Source of the DNA: Aquimarina brevivitae
GTDB taxonomy: Bacteria > Bacteroidota > Bacteroidia > Flavobacteriales > Flavobacteriaceae
DNA length: 64,000 nt
Direction of reading: 5' to 3'
Assembly: GCF_004216895.1 (NCBI RefSeq)
Contig: NZ_SGXE01000006.1
Coordinates: 93,300 to 157,299, forward strand
Below the pieces are notes generated by a model. It was not told where the DNA came from. It ran no database searches and was given only the letters and a program-made list of their open reading frames with translations. Shown in pieces: positions 44,301-53,457 of the stretch (within the stretch, counting starts at the first letter, position 1; each line of letters begins with the position of its first letter). Made by a program: the position numbers and the translations under genes.

Positions 44301-45767
44301 AAACGCAAATTTTACATTAGGGTCATCTGCTCTTAAATCTCCGTCAAAAACATTTTCCTTAAGGTTTCCTCTTACCTTGAAACTCTGATATGCATAGTTA
44401 TTAAACTCAAATTTATTGACATCTCCCTCTACTCGAGTATCCAAACTTTCTAAGGTAAACCCACTACCATCTACGTGAATATTAAAAGCTGTCTGACCGA
44501 CTAACTTTTTATCTATTAATCTTCCTAAATTAAAACCTTCAGAAATAATATTACCATTATAAGTGGACTTAGTCATATCATCCAACTCACCAAATAATAC
44601 AAAAACATTTACCTTACCTAACTGGGAATATATATCTACATCAAGATCTACTTCGTTATTCGTTACAATCGCATTGCCAACAAGCTTAGTGCTTCCTAAT
44701 CTGTACAATTCTTTAGGCAAGGAAGAACCTAACAGATTGGGCAATAAATTAACCAAGTCATAATAATTTGTAGAGAGGTTGGTAAAGTTTCCGGTGAGCT
44801 TAAAGTCTTCAGGGTCTCCAACTGCATTTCTGATTCTAAAATCTCCTTTGATTATAGAACGGTCCATACCTCTGATATCACTGTCGATAATTGTAAAATC
44901 ATTTAGGGTACCCTTAGCCTGCGTATTATCTAATTGTAAATCGTAGCCTGAACCAAATTCGCTATAGAATAATTTGAGATCCGTTGTAGAGATTATAGCG
45001 TCATCAAAATTGGCGACGATATCCACTTTATTTTCAAAATCTTCGAGACCTCCAGGCTCAAACGCAAAATTAATATCTCCTATAATATCCGAATTCGGAG
45101 TAATCAAAGTAAGATTATCAAAATCCATACTTGTAGGAGTCAATTTAAAATTGGTTTCCAAATTTGATAAATGTAGCCCCCAACCACTGTCAAAAGCCAA
45201 TTCTTTGGTAGTGATATAAAAATCTTCTCCATCCACGACCATATCAGTCGCATCAATTTCAATATTATAAAAATCGACAGATTTTGGTGTTTCTAAGTTT
45301 TCATTTTCAAAACTAAACTTACCATTCTCTACCGTGACATTATCGGTGGTCAGCACAAACTTTTCTCCTGAAGGAGGTGCATTATTTTTATTAAATTTTC
45401 GGGTAAATGTCATTAGGTTGTCACTGGATTCCTCTTTATAAATCTTCATTCTAAAGGTCAAATCCTGTATAGCAACCGAACCCAATGAGGGCTTACCCTT
45501 TATTAAATCGCGTATCCCCAGTATAGAAGTCTTTATGCCTCCTGCATAAATAAGGGTGTCCTGATGATGGTCTTTAATGTAAATTTCTTTGAGGTCCACA
45601 TCTCCCAAATAGCTTAACCCTACTCGTCCAACACTGATGTCCACATCATAATCATTGTTTAATCTCGTAGTAAGCTTTTTTGCTATTGAAGTTTGAACTG
45701 CTGGTAAAGAAAAAACAATTAACGCAATGACAAATAGCGTTAAGAGAACAAGAAATGTTCTTAACAA
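41331..45767 (-). CDS. TamB-like translocation and assembly module protein
   Basis: A 1478-residue AsmA-like/TamB protein, large but normal for this phylum. An N-terminal inner-membrane helix (LLTLFVIALIVFSLPAVQ) precedes a long periplasmic beta-taco repeat region. The C-terminal TamB/DUF490 domain is near residues 1150-1450 (GTLLIEINTNGKFNMWGDF, YEGTYNFKYAGIVEK). It bridges the membranes for lipid transport or barrel assembly. The TTG at 45767 is the only usual start codon: no ATG, GTG or TTG lies between it and the upstream in-frame stop. It is divergent from tsaD. Confidence 0.9.
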   Translation of the reverse strand: MLRTFLVLLTLFVIALIVFSLPAVQTSIAKKLTTRLNNDYDVDISVGRVGLSYLGDVDLKEIYIKDHHQDTLIYAGGIKTSILGIRDLIKGKPSLGSVAIQDLTFRMKIYKEESSDNLMTFTRKFNKNNAPPSGEKFVLTTDNVTVENGKFSFENENLETPKSVDFYNIEIDATDMVVDGEDFYITTKELAFDSGWGLHLSNLETNFKLTPTSMDFDNLTLITPNSDIIGDINFAFEPGGLEDFENKVDIVANFDDAIISTTDLKLFYSEFGSGYDLQLDNTQAKGTLNDFTIIDSDIRGMDRSIIKGDFRIRNAVGDPEDFKLTGNFTNLSTNYYDLVNLLPNLLGSSLPKELYRLGSTKLVGNAIVTNNEVDLDVDIYSQLGKVNVFVLFGELDDMTKSTYNGNIISEGFNLGRLIDKKLVGQTAFNIHVDGSGFTLESLDTRVEGDVNKFEFNNYAYQSFKVRGNLKENVFDGDLRADDPNVKFAFTGIADLSEEINNYDFTANIDLIDLKRLNFFTRDSISILNGDVIMDMKGTGLNDAYGTISFEKALYKNELASYYFEDFTVVSSFDENQVRTITVNSPDIVEGSVSGKFRFENVYDLFRNSVGSLYTNFEPEEVTDNEFMEFNFKIYNKIVEVFYPEIEFGANTIIKGRVESDDAEFKLTFKSPEIKLFGNYLGNIDVQVDNKNPLFNTYIAVDTIGTGVYNASEFSLINVTLKDTLFMRSEFKGGLNNRDNYNLQFYHTINEDNNSVFGFRKSDFTFKDYKWNINEQRNKSTNKIIFENGFQDLNIKSFVLSHQDEEININGQVKGKDYKNIKGVFENVDLLKITPEIDSLKLNGRVNGEFAILQEAGVYFPSSTIKITDLAVNQSTLGILDLNISGDEDLTEFKINTKLTGPNNENRFTAIGSINVEEPNETIAMDVSFNRFDMSGFSPLGEEVITNIRGLASGNAKVSGKYSNPSIDGKLTLSNAGLNIPYLNVDLDFEDNAVVNLKDQRFIFDNIAITDTSFETQGILGGFIEHFQFSDWNMGLKLLAPDRLLVLNTEGEEDSLYYGTAFISGQAEINGPTDELVIDVIAETESGTVFKIPLNDSESLGDNSYIHFLSPDEKRARLRGQDIQLNDVKGLALNFDLDVNNNAEVEIVVDKASGSSLKGRGAGTLLIEINTNGKFNMWGDFVVYEGTYNFKYAGIVEKLFRVKDGGTIVWDGSPTRAVLDLSAIYRTQANPAVLLENSTINRDIPIEVLIHLNGDLIQPDLDFSIDFPNVSSVVKSELEYRLDNQSSREIQALSLVTQGQFYNSANLGQNVITGNLVERASSLVSGIFSDPDDKVKIGLDYVQGDRFQDQQRSDQFGVTVSTQINKRVLINGKVGVPIGGVNQSPIVGNVEIEYLFNEDGTLRGKVFNRENDIQFIGGESQGYTQGIGLSYSVDFDNFNELWRKIFSAKVKESDTISKVKDTIQRETPDFINFTDDSTN

Positions 45768-45783
45768 TATTTTCCCTAGTTTT

Positions 45784-45810
45784 TTGATACGTTTTATTGT
45801 TTTAACTTTG
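45784..45810 (+). promoter_or_regulatory. Probable promoter of tsaD-rsmE
   Basis: TTG (45784-45786), 16 nt, TAACTTTG (45803-45810), 38 nt before the tsaD ATG. The -7 matches TAnnTTTG fully. Confidence 0.5.
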
Positions 45811-45848
45811 CTGACAATATTAACAATTTCTATGCCCTTTTCCTCATA

Positions 45849-46871
45849 ATGAGCTCACAAAAAATATACATACTAGCCATAGAATCATCCTGCGATGACA
45901 CCAGTGCAGCTGTGTTATGTAATGACGTGGTTTTATCTAATGTTGTTGCATCACAAAAAATACACGAATTGTATGGAGGTGTAGTGCCGGAGTTAGCTTC
46001 AAGAGCTCATCAACAGAATATTGTCCCGGTTATTGATCAGGCGCTGAAACAAGCTAAAGTTAAGAAAGAAGATTTACAAGCCATTGCATTTACGCGAGGA
46101 CCTGGTTTAATGGGTTCCTTATTAGTAGGTACTTCTTTTGCAAAATCCTTAGCCCTAGCATTGGATATTCCTCTTATTGATGTTAATCATATGCAAGCCC
46201 ATATCTTAGCTCACTTTATTAAAGAGCAGGAGTATCCAGTACCAGAATTTCCTTTTTTAGCCTTGACCATCAGCGGTGGCCATACTCAAATTGTAAAGGT
46301 TACTGATTATTTTGATATGGAAGTCATTGGCGAAACTATTGACGATGCAGTCGGTGAAGCCTTTGACAAAAGTGCCAAAATTTTAGGATTACCATATCCC
46401 GGTGGACCTCTGATTGATAAATATGCACAACATGGAGATCCCAAGGCATTTCCCTTTCCTAAACCCAAAGTAAAAGAATTGAATTTTAGCTTTAGCGGTC
46501 TTAAAACAGCTATTCTTTACTTTATTCAAAAAGAAGTGGATCAAAACCCTAGTTTTATTGAAGAGCATCTCCACGATATTTGTGCATCAATTCAATATAC
46601 TATTGTCAACATTTTAGTGGACAAACTTAAAAAAGCGGTAAAACACACTGGTATAAAATCTATAGCCATAGGTGGTGGGGTATCCGCGAATTCTGCAATA
46701 CGAAAAGCACTAAAGGAAGGAGAACAAAAATATGGCTGGCAAACTTTTATACCAAAATTTGAATATACTACAGATAATGCCGCTATGATAGGAATTGTAG
46801 GTTACTTAAAATATTTACAACAAGATTTTTCGGATATTAGTATTGTCGCCAAAGCTAGAATAAAAATATAA
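45849..46871 (+). CDS. tsaD: tRNA N6-threonylcarbamoyladenosine transferase TsaD
   Basis: A 340-residue ASKHA-fold enzyme that transfers the threonylcarbamoyl group to A37 of ANN-decoding tRNAs. Motifs are ILAIESSCDDTSAAVL, VPELASRAHQ, the metal ligands in NHMQAHILAHF, and ALTISGGHTQIV with KILGLPYPGGP. The length is standard. Its TAA overlaps the ATG of rsmE by one base. Confidence 0.97.
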   Translation: MSSQKIYILAIESSCDDTSAAVLCNDVVLSNVVASQKIHELYGGVVPELASRAHQQNIVPVIDQALKQAKVKKEDLQAIAFTRGPGLMGSLLVGTSFAKSLALALDIPLIDVNHMQAHILAHFIKEQEYPVPEFPFLALTISGGHTQIVKVTDYFDMEVIGETIDDAVGEAFDKSAKILGLPYPGGPLIDKYAQHGDPKAFPFPKPKVKELNFSFSGLKTAILYFIQKEVDQNPSFIEEHLHDICASIQYTIVNILVDKLKKAVKHTGIKSIAIGGGVSANSAIRKALKEGEQKYGWQTFIPKFEYTTDNAAMIGIVGYLKYLQQDFSDISIVAKARIKI

Positions 46872-47575
46872 TGCAACTCTTTTATAATCCAGATATACAC
46901 GCCAGCCAGTCAGAGGTCACTTTTGATAGAGAGGAGAGCAAGCATATTGTAAAAGTGCTCAGAAAGAAAATAGATGATATACTCTATATTACTAACGGTA
47001 GAGGTGATTTGTTTTTGGTCCAGGTAATAGACCCAAATATCAATAAGTGTAGCACAAAGATCATTTCCAAAGAAAAGAAACCACAACGCTCTTACCACGT
47101 TCATCTCGCTGTTGCACCCACTAAAATGAACGATCGGTTCGAGTGGTTTTTAGAAAAAGCTACAGAAATTGGTATTGATGAAATTAGTCCAATAATTTGC
47201 GATCACAGTGAGCGCAAAGTGATCAAAGAAGAGCGGTTTGAGCGTATATTACAAAGTGCTATGAAACAATCTTTGCAAACCTATTTGCCTAAATTAAACA
47301 AAGTACAATCCTTCTCAGAGTTTATGGCAAAAGATGTTAAGGGACAACGCTTTATTGCACATTGTGAAGAGACCCAGAAAAAAACCTTTAAACAAGTATT
47401 GGAAAAAGACAAGGATCTTGTTTTATTAATTGGTCCGGAAGGTGATTTCTCTGCAAACGAAATTCAACTCGCATTAGAACAAGAATACTTACCAGTCTCA
47501 TTAGGAGAAACACGATTACGAACAGAAACTGCCGCTATAGTTGGTGTGCACACCGTTGCATTGTTGAATGAATAG
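46871..47575 (+). CDS. rsmE: 16S rRNA (uracil1498-N3)-methyltransferase RsmE
   Basis: A 234-residue SPOUT-class methyltransferase. An N-terminal PUA-like domain (EESKHIVKVLRKKIDDILY) is followed by a knot domain with LVLLIGPEGDFSANEIQLAL and SLGETRLRTETAAIVGVHT. It is translationally coupled to tsaD by a one-base overlap; both modify translation RNAs. Confidence 0.96.
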   Translation: MQLFYNPDIHASQSEVTFDREESKHIVKVLRKKIDDILYITNGRGDLFLVQVIDPNINKCSTKIISKEKKPQRSYHVHLAVAPTKMNDRFEWFLEKATEIGIDEISPIICDHSERKVIKEERFERILQSAMKQSLQTYLPKLNKVQSFSEFMAKDVKGQRFIAHCEETQKKTFKQVLEKDKDLVLLIGPEGDFSANEIQLALEQEYLPVSLGETRLRTETAAIVGVHTVALLNE

Positions 47576-47627
47576 GATTATAGCTTAGATTTTTTATCAA
47601 AAGCTATAACTTACTAGTTATTTACTT

Positions 47628-48251
47628 TTACTTTGCTTTAGCATAATACACTGCCTCTACGAAAAATTTAGCAGCTTCATCATCATTTTTTGAGGCCTTT
47701 AGTTCTTTTATTACGCCTCCAACGATCAATTCTTCTTCTGGTAAATGAGCACCCTTAGCGTGAGCCAAGGTAAATTTTTCATCAGTTTCTGATCGAATTT
47801 CATACACCTCATACTGATCAATTATGGGAATCATAGAAAATGTAGTCACACTACCTGTCATGATGGGAACCATAATAAAACCATTAAAATCGGATTTGGA
47901 TTCTATTTGTTTTGGAGTTCCCTTGATCATTACATTTTTTCCTAACTCCATAGCAGTAGTAGGTAAACAATTAAGAATCGCCTCTACTTTGTGATCCCCA
48001 AAAGATTGTTTTAAACTATCCTCCAAATTAGCAATTATTGAAGTTTTCTGATCAGCAGACAACTTACACATCGCCATCTGTAGGTATAATACCATTTTTT
48101 GTTTATCGCTAAAAATACCTGCTACTTTTGCTAACTCAGCACTGCTAATTACCCCGTCATCAGCTTTTGTCCACAGGTTATAAAATCTACCTCCGTTATC
48201 AAGTTCTTTCATTGCCTCGTCTACGCTCTGGTATGGCTCAACTAATTTCAT
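47628..48251 (-). CDS. Hypothetical soluble protein
   Basis: A 207-residue protein without a signal peptide or membrane helix, starting MKLVEPYQSVDEAMKELDNG. The N-terminal half is helical (SSAELAKVAGIFSDKQKMVL) and the C-terminal half is beta-rich (FNGFIMVPIMTGSVTTF). I do not recognise the family. The stop lies 52 nt from that of the convergent rsmE. No partner gene is apparent. Confidence 0.7.
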   Translation of the reverse strand: MKLVEPYQSVDEAMKELDNGGRFYNLWTKADDGVISSAELAKVAGIFSDKQKMVLYLQMAMCKLSADQKTSIIANLEDSLKQSFGDHKVEAILNCLPTTAMELGKNVMIKGTPKQIESKSDFNGFIMVPIMTGSVTTFSMIPIIDQYEVYEIRSETDEKFTLAHAKGAHLPEEELIVGGVIKELKASKNDDEAAKFFVEAVYYAKAK

Positions 48252-48432
48252 TTGTGTAATTTTGGTATAATATAATGAAGTATTTTAATACTTCTAAGGC
48301 AATAATTTAGACGCTCAATAATTTTTGGTAATGCTAAAATGCAATATCTTATCTAAAAAGCTTTGTTAACAGGAGGATAAACTACTATGCCGTCTACATT
48401 ATTTTAGTATTTTTGACATTAATTGAAACTGC

Positions 48433-49080
48433 ATGCTACTACGTAAACTGGTTCTATATTGTATACTATTGTTTGGGTTAACTACAACAGCGCAAGAAAT
48501 TGCGGTACTGCATTATAATGGTGGCGGTGATTGGTACAGTAACCCTACTGCCCTACCCAACTTGATTAATTTTTGTAATCAAAATATAAACACCCGTATT
48601 GACGCCGACCCTGCCACAGTAAAACCTGAAAGTACTGATATATTTCAATTTCCTTATATCCATATGACTGGCCACGGCAATGTCTTTTTTACCGAACAAG
48701 ATATCGAGAATTTAAGAAATTACCTTTTGAGTGGTGGTTTTTTGCATATTGATGATAATTATGGAATGGAGCCTTACGTAAAAAGAGAACTCAAAAAAGT
48801 ATTTCCGGATAAAGAGCTGGAAGAATTGTCTGTTGATCATCCTATTTTTTCTGTATTTTTTAAATTCCCCAATGGACTCCCTAAGATACACGAACACGAT
48901 GGCAATCGACCACAGGCATTAGGATTATATCACGAGGACCGCTTGATCCTTTTATTTACTTTTGAAAGTGATTTAGGGGATGGTTGGGAAAATCAAGAAG
49001 TTCATAATGATCCGGAGCAAGTTCGCCTGCAAGCCTTAAAGATGGGTGCTAATATTATCAAATACGCTTTCGAGAATTAA
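48433..49080 (+). CDS. DUF4159 family exported protein
   Basis: A 215-residue protein with a signal peptide (to about residue 20) and the DUF4159 core. It includes HYNGGGDWYSNPTALPNLI, FQFPYIHMTGHGNVFFTEQD and LLSGGFLHIDDNYGMEPYVK, a fold related to glutamine-amidotransferase-like or beta-galactosidase trimerisation domains. The function is unknown. It overlaps the next gene (TrmH-like) by one base, so the two are translated together. Confidence 0.87.
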   Translation: MLLRKLVLYCILLFGLTTTAQEIAVLHYNGGGDWYSNPTALPNLINFCNQNINTRIDADPATVKPESTDIFQFPYIHMTGHGNVFFTEQDIENLRNYLLSGGFLHIDDNYGMEPYVKRELKKVFPDKELEELSVDHPIFSVFFKFPNGLPKIHEHDGNRPQALGLYHEDRLILLFTFESDLGDGWENQEVHNDPEQVRLQALKMGANIIKYAFEN

Positions 49081-49589
49081 TGAATACCCAACTTCACCAC
49101 AATAATACCGAATTTGTTAAAAAACATTTTCCTATAACGATTTTGTGTGACCGGGTCAATAGCCCAGCTAACATTGGTAGTATCTTCAGGGTTGCAGACA
49201 GTTTTGGAGTGGAACAAATTTTATTTTGTGGTAAAAACCTAACAATAATAAGCAAAAGAATGATTCGTACTGCAAGGTCTACGCACCAAATAGTACCGCA
49301 TCAGATTCATGAAAATAGCGTCAATACCCTTAAGACTTTAAAAGAAAACGGATACTACATCGTCGCCTTGGAAATTACCCAAAACAGTACTCCGATACAA
49401 CAGCTGCGATTGCCCAAATTGTCTAAAATTGCACTTATCATTGGTGAAGAAAACTTTGGCATTGCTGAAGATTTACTACAACTGGCAGACTGTATAACAC
49501 ATATTAATATGTATGGCAATAACAGTAGTATGAATGTCGCTACTGCGACGGGTATAGCCTTATACGAACTGACAAATCAACTAACCTGA
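49080..49589 (+). CDS. TrmH-family (SpoU) RNA methyltransferase
   Basis: A 169-residue minimal SPOUT methyltransferase. SpoU motif 1 is NSPANIGSIFRVADSFGVEQ, motif 2 LIIGEENFGIAEDLLQLADC and motif 3 INMYGNNSSMNVATATGIAL. It lacks an N-terminal substrate-recognition extension and resembles tRNA 2'-O-methyltransferases of the TrmL/TrmH type; the target nucleotide cannot be assigned. It is coupled to the DUF4159 gene. Confidence 0.9.
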   Translation: MNTQLHHNNTEFVKKHFPITILCDRVNSPANIGSIFRVADSFGVEQILFCGKNLTIISKRMIRTARSTHQIVPHQIHENSVNTLKTLKENGYYIVALEITQNSTPIQQLRLPKLSKIALIIGEENFGIAEDLLQLADCITHINMYGNNSSMNVATATGIALYELTNQLT

Positions 49590-49680
49590 GGTGGTGAAAA
49601 CCTATTAGGTTCTTTTTTAAACCCTAACCTATTAATAAATTTAAAAGAATACTTACCTTAGATTATAATTTAAAGTATAA

Positions 49681-50787
49681 ATGAGCAAACACAAGCAAGT
49701 CACTTCAAAAGCCATTGCCTATGGAATCTTAAAAGCTGTAGGAATCATTACAGGTATCGTATTGCTACTCTTTTTTTTGTATAAGATACAATCCGTTATC
49801 ATTTATTTAGCTTTCGCTTCTGTAATTTCATTAATGGGAAGACCTTTGGCAGTTTTCTTTAAAAAAAGATTGAAATTTAATGACACCTCTGCTGCTGTCT
49901 GCACCCTTGTAATCATTGGGTTGATTTTTACAGGTTTCTTTACCTTATTTATACCTATAGTCATAGAACAGGCTCAGGTGGTTGGCGAAATAAACCTTAA
50001 AAACTTTGGAGACGATATTGAACAATTAAATCGACAGGCAAGTGCGTATTTTAATTTTGGAGAAGTTTCTTTTGTGGAATTAATGCGAAGATCTGATCTG
50101 ATCGATTTTATTAACTTTAGATCCATACCAGATACCATTAATTCTTTTTTGGATATTTTTGGATCGGTTGTTATAGGAGTATTTTCAATACTTTTCATTT
50201 CCTTCTTTTTACTCAAAGACAGCAAATTACTAGAAGGAAGTTTAGTTGCCCTAGTGCCTAAAACGGATGAATTACGATTCAAGAACGCTTTTAATAAGAT
50301 TAAAAGATTACTATCTCGCTATTTTGTGGGTTTATTGCTTCAGATCACTATTATTTTTGTGTTATACACCATCCTGCTCCTAGTTTTTGGAATCAAAAAC
50401 GCAATCGCCATAGCACTGATAGCTGCCATTTTTAATATCATACCTTATATCGGTCCTCTTGCCGGAGGACTTTTTATTGTTGTACTGGTTACAACGAGTA
50501 ACCTGGGTATGGATTTTTCTACCTTTATATTACCCAAACTTATTTATATTGTTGTGGGCTATATGTTCGTACAACTTATTGATAATTTCATAAATCAACC
50601 TGTTATTTTTGGAAATAGCGTGCGCTCCCATCCGCTAGAGATTTTCCTAATCATCATAATTGGTGGATTATTATTCGGGATTGGTGGTATGATTGTAGCT
50701 ATACCTACCTATACAGCTTTAAAAGTGATCGCCAAAGAGTTTTTATCTGAGTATAAAGTGGTAAAAAAATTGACCAAAGATATTTAG
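49681..50787 (+). CDS. AI-2E family transporter
   Basis: A 368-residue membrane protein with about eight helices in the AI-2E/PerM arrangement. Two N-terminal helices are followed by a cytoplasmic or periplasmic helical insert (about 95-150), then conserved IAALIAAIFNIIPYIGPLAG-like and LIDNFINQPVIFGNSVRSHP blocks. Members export small molecules or exchange sodium and protons; the AI-2 name is historical. Its stop overlaps the GTG start of the next gene by one base. Confidence 0.9.
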   Translation: MSKHKQVTSKAIAYGILKAVGIITGIVLLLFFLYKIQSVIIYLAFASVISLMGRPLAVFFKKRLKFNDTSAAVCTLVIIGLIFTGFFTLFIPIVIEQAQVVGEINLKNFGDDIEQLNRQASAYFNFGEVSFVELMRRSDLIDFINFRSIPDTINSFLDIFGSVVIGVFSILFISFFLLKDSKLLEGSLVALVPKTDELRFKNAFNKIKRLLSRYFVGLLLQITIIFVLYTILLLVFGIKNAIAIALIAAIFNIIPYIGPLAGGLFIVVLVTTSNLGMDFSTFILPKLIYIVVGYMFVQLIDNFINQPVIFGNSVRSHPLEIFLIIIIGGLLFGIGGMIVAIPTYTALKVIAKEFLSEYKVVKKLTKDI

Positions 50788-51971
50788 TGAATCCTCGATT
50801 ACTACATAAAGAAGTACAGGAATATATAACAAATCAAGTTGAAGATTCCATAGATCTCAATAAAGTTATACTTGCCGGGAGTCCTTTTGAAAATATTACC
50901 GTTCAAGAACTTGCCCAACAAATGCAAGGTAAAAAAATTGCAAAGCAAAAATTCCCTGAGCTTTATCACACCAATACTATCTATTATCCTCCAAAATTAA
51001 ACTTAGAACAAACTTCGTCACAATCCACTGCATTATTTAAAAGTGAATTGGTCTCCGGTAAAAAACTCATTGACATTACAGGGGGCTTGGGAATCGATAG
51101 TTATTTCTTTTCCAAAAAAGTTACAGAGGTTATTCACTGTGAGCTTCATACTGAATTGAGCACAATAGCAAAACACAATTTTGAGGTTCTGGGTGCAAAA
51201 AACATCAAAGCAAAAAACAAGGATGGGTTACAGGAGTTAGAAAAAGAATTAAATCTCGATTGGATTTATATTGATCCATCAAGAAGGAACGAAACAAAAG
51301 GCAAGGTGTTCTTTCTACGGGATTGTATCCCTAATGTGCCGGTACATTTATCATATTTGTTTTCAAAAGCCGATAACATCTTACTAAAAACAGCTCCGTT
51401 ATTGGATATCAAAGCTGGGATTGAAGAACTAGCGCAAATAGCATCCATTTATGTAGTAGCTCTAAACAATGAAGTCAAGGAGCTGTTATGGGTGTTAAAA
51501 AAGGACTTCGATGCTGAGATGCAAATTACAGCAGTGAATATTACAAATAAGGATGTACACAGCTATACCTTTGATCCTAATACGGAAAAATCAATTGAAC
51601 CTGAATTCGGCTTACCCGAGACCTTTCTCTACGAACCCAATGCAGCTATTATGAAAGCAGGAGCCTTTTCAAGTATTGGTAGAAGCTATGCATTAAGAAA
51701 ACTGCACCAACATTCGCATTTGTACACTAACCAAAAATTAATCCAAGAATTCCCTGGTCGTATTTTTAAAATTAACAAAGTTGTTCCTTATCAAAAAAAG
51801 CATATTCAACAGCTGAATGTTCAAAAATCGAATATAACTACACGTAATTTTCCGCTACCAGTTGCACAACTAAGAAAGAAATTAAAAATTAAAGAGGGAG
51901 GTACTGATTATTTATTTTTCACCACTAATATGGATAATCAAAAAATTGTAATTCACTGCCATAAACACTAA
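50787..51971 (+). CDS. Class I SAM-dependent methyltransferase with THUMP-like C-terminus
   Basis: 394 residues from a GTG at 50787 that overlaps the preceding stop by one base. The central Rossmann domain has motif I LIDITGGLGIDSYFFSKKV and motif IV LDWIYIDPSRRN, which suggests nucleic-acid base methylation. The last 100 residues (FKINKVVPYQKKHI onward) form the THUMP-like RNA-binding end that gives this Bacteroidota family its name. The probable substrate is rRNA or tRNA. Confidence 0.88.
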   Translation: MNPRLLHKEVQEYITNQVEDSIDLNKVILAGSPFENITVQELAQQMQGKKIAKQKFPELYHTNTIYYPPKLNLEQTSSQSTALFKSELVSGKKLIDITGGLGIDSYFFSKKVTEVIHCELHTELSTIAKHNFEVLGAKNIKAKNKDGLQELEKELNLDWIYIDPSRRNETKGKVFFLRDCIPNVPVHLSYLFSKADNILLKTAPLLDIKAGIEELAQIASIYVVALNNEVKELLWVLKKDFDAEMQITAVNITNKDVHSYTFDPNTEKSIEPEFGLPETFLYEPNAAIMKAGAFSSIGRSYALRKLHQHSHLYTNQKLIQEFPGRIFKINKVVPYQKKHIQQLNVQKSNITTRNFPLPVAQLRKKLKIKEGGTDYLFFTTNMDNQKIVIHCHKH

Positions 51972-51976
51972 AGTAT

Positions 51977-52642
51977 TTACAATTCTTCATTACTGAAAAA
52001 CACCTGATTTTCTATAGCGAAGATGACTAAGCCAGCTATGTTTTTAGATCCTGTTTTTAGCAAAAGATTATTACGGTGTCCTTCTACCGTTCTGGGACTT
52101 ATAAAAAGCGTATCCGCAATTTCGGCCGTAGTTTTCTGCTGACAAATTTGTTTCAATACTTCGCGCTCGCGGCGGGTTAAAAAGTCATCACTTGTATTTT
52201 TATGTTTATTACTTTTAAGTGAGGACTCCTCCAATATTTTCATCACATTTTTATCATAATAAAAACCTTTTATGGCTACCTGATTTATGGTATGTATCAC
52301 TTCCTGTGGAGCAGCATTTTTGGCCAGGTAAGCCACAGCCCCCTGATCTATCATATTCTTTATAAAAGGTTTAGAGTAATAGCTTGTTAAGGCTATTATC
52401 TTGATTTTTGGGTATTGTTTTCTAATCAGTTTGGTCGCCTCTACTCCATTGAGATCAGGCATTTTAAGATCCATCAAGATGATTTCAGGTAAAGTTCCGG
52501 TTTCCAATTGTTTTAATAGATCATTACCGTTTTCTGCTTGTAGCGTTATCTGTATGTTGGGCTCTTTGGACAATACCATAACAAGGCCTTGTCTAAATAA
52601 GGTTTCATCATCTGCAATGGCTAATATGATATCTTTTTTCAT
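51977..52642 (-). CDS. NarL/FixJ-family response regulator
   Basis: A 221-residue regulator with receiver residues 1-125 (DDE at 11-13, phospho-acceptor Asp58 in EIILMDLKMPDLNG). A LuxR-type HTH follows (about 152-215: LTRREREVLKQICQQKTTAE, ISPRTVEGHRNNLL). Its partner kinase is encoded 17 nt upstream. A group of small envelope or hypothetical genes lies further upstream on the same strand. Confidence 0.94.
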   Translation of the reverse strand: MKKDIILAIADDETLFRQGLVMVLSKEPNIQITLQAENGNDLLKQLETGTLPEIILMDLKMPDLNGVEATKLIRKQYPKIKIIALTSYYSKPFIKNMIDQGAVAYLAKNAAPQEVIHTINQVAIKGFYYDKNVMKILEESSLKSNKHKNTSDDFLTRREREVLKQICQQKTTAEIADTLFISPRTVEGHRNNLLLKTGSKNIAGLVIFAIENQVFFSNEEL

Positions 52643-52659
52643 GAGTACGTGTCTATTAG

Positions 52660-53457
52660 TTACGAATGAGTAATTGAAATATTAAATTCAGCACCCTGAC
52701 CCGGAGTACTGTGATAATCTATTGAACCTTCCAATATCTCAACCCTACTTTCTATATTTTTTAATCCTATTCCTTTATTCTTGCCTACTAAATTGATATC
52801 AAACCCAGTACCATTATCCACATAGTGTAAACTTAAAACATCTGTGTCTGTAATTGTTAAATCTACAGATGAGGCTTTACCGTGGCGTACTGAATTATTT
52901 AGTAATTCCTGAAGTATTCTAAAAAGATGCAGCTCATCATTTTTTGATAATGAGTCCTGGTAGCTGATATCATAACTGACTGTCACCTTTTTACTACTGC
53001 TAAACTCATCGCAAAGCTCTTCTATTGCTGCTTGTAGTCCAAAATTTTCTAAAATTGGAGGCAGTAAATTGTGAGCTAATCTGCGAGAACTCTCTAAAGT
53101 ATTTGTGGTAATGTCCAAGATCCGATGGAGCGTTTCTTTTTCCTCTTCCTGTTCTATCTGCCCATCGATAAGCACGTTTGTACTCAAGCTTACTACATTT
53201 AATTTTGAACTAATTGCGTCGTGTAAATCCTGTGCAATACGTTTACGTTCCTTTTCTTGAGTTTCGATAGTGGTATGCAACAATTCCTTTTGGTATGCCA
53301 AAGCGAGGGTTGCTTTTTCTAACTCTGCATTACTTATCTTTTTTCTCGAAAAGAAAAAAAACAATATCAATGCTCCGGCCATAACTAAAAGCACCAATAT
53401 TGCAATCAAAATTATGACGATGATTTGAGCATCTTCTTGTAATATATCTTTCTCCAT
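52660..53457 (-). CDS. HPK7-type sensor histidine kinase
   Basis: A 265-residue kinase with one N-terminal transmembrane helix (about 11-34) and no extracytoplasmic sensor. A HisKA_3 dimerisation domain has the phospho-accepting His in RKRIAQDLHDAISSKLN. The HATPase domain contains ILQELLNNSVRHGKA, LHYVDNGTGFD and NKGIGLKNIESRVEIL. It overlaps the upstream seven-helix protein gene by 46 nt, which suggests that this membrane protein is the sensing part. Confidence 0.92.
   Translation of the reverse strand: MEKDILQEDAQIIVIILIAILVLLVMAGALILFFFFSRKKISNAELEKATLALAYQKELLHTTIETQEKERKRIAQDLHDAISSKLNVVSLSTNVLIDGQIEQEEEKETLHRILDITTNTLESSRRLAHNLLPPILENFGLQAAIEELCDEFSSSKKVTVSYDISYQDSLSKNDELHLFRILQELLNNSVRHGKASSVDLTITDTDVLSLHYVDNGTGFDINLVGKNKGIGLKNIESRVEILEGSIDYHSTPGQGAEFNISITHS

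Noticed and set aside
45768..45848. A longer TamB N-terminus
   Set aside because: The frame is open for about 25 codons upstream but contains no ATG, GTG or TTG before the in-frame stop, so the TTG at 45767 is kept.
47579..47609. Hairpin TTATAGCTT / AAGCTATAA between rsmE and the hypothetical gene as a terminator
   Set aside because: The stem is AT-rich with a long loop and lacks a T run on either side, so termination is not supported.
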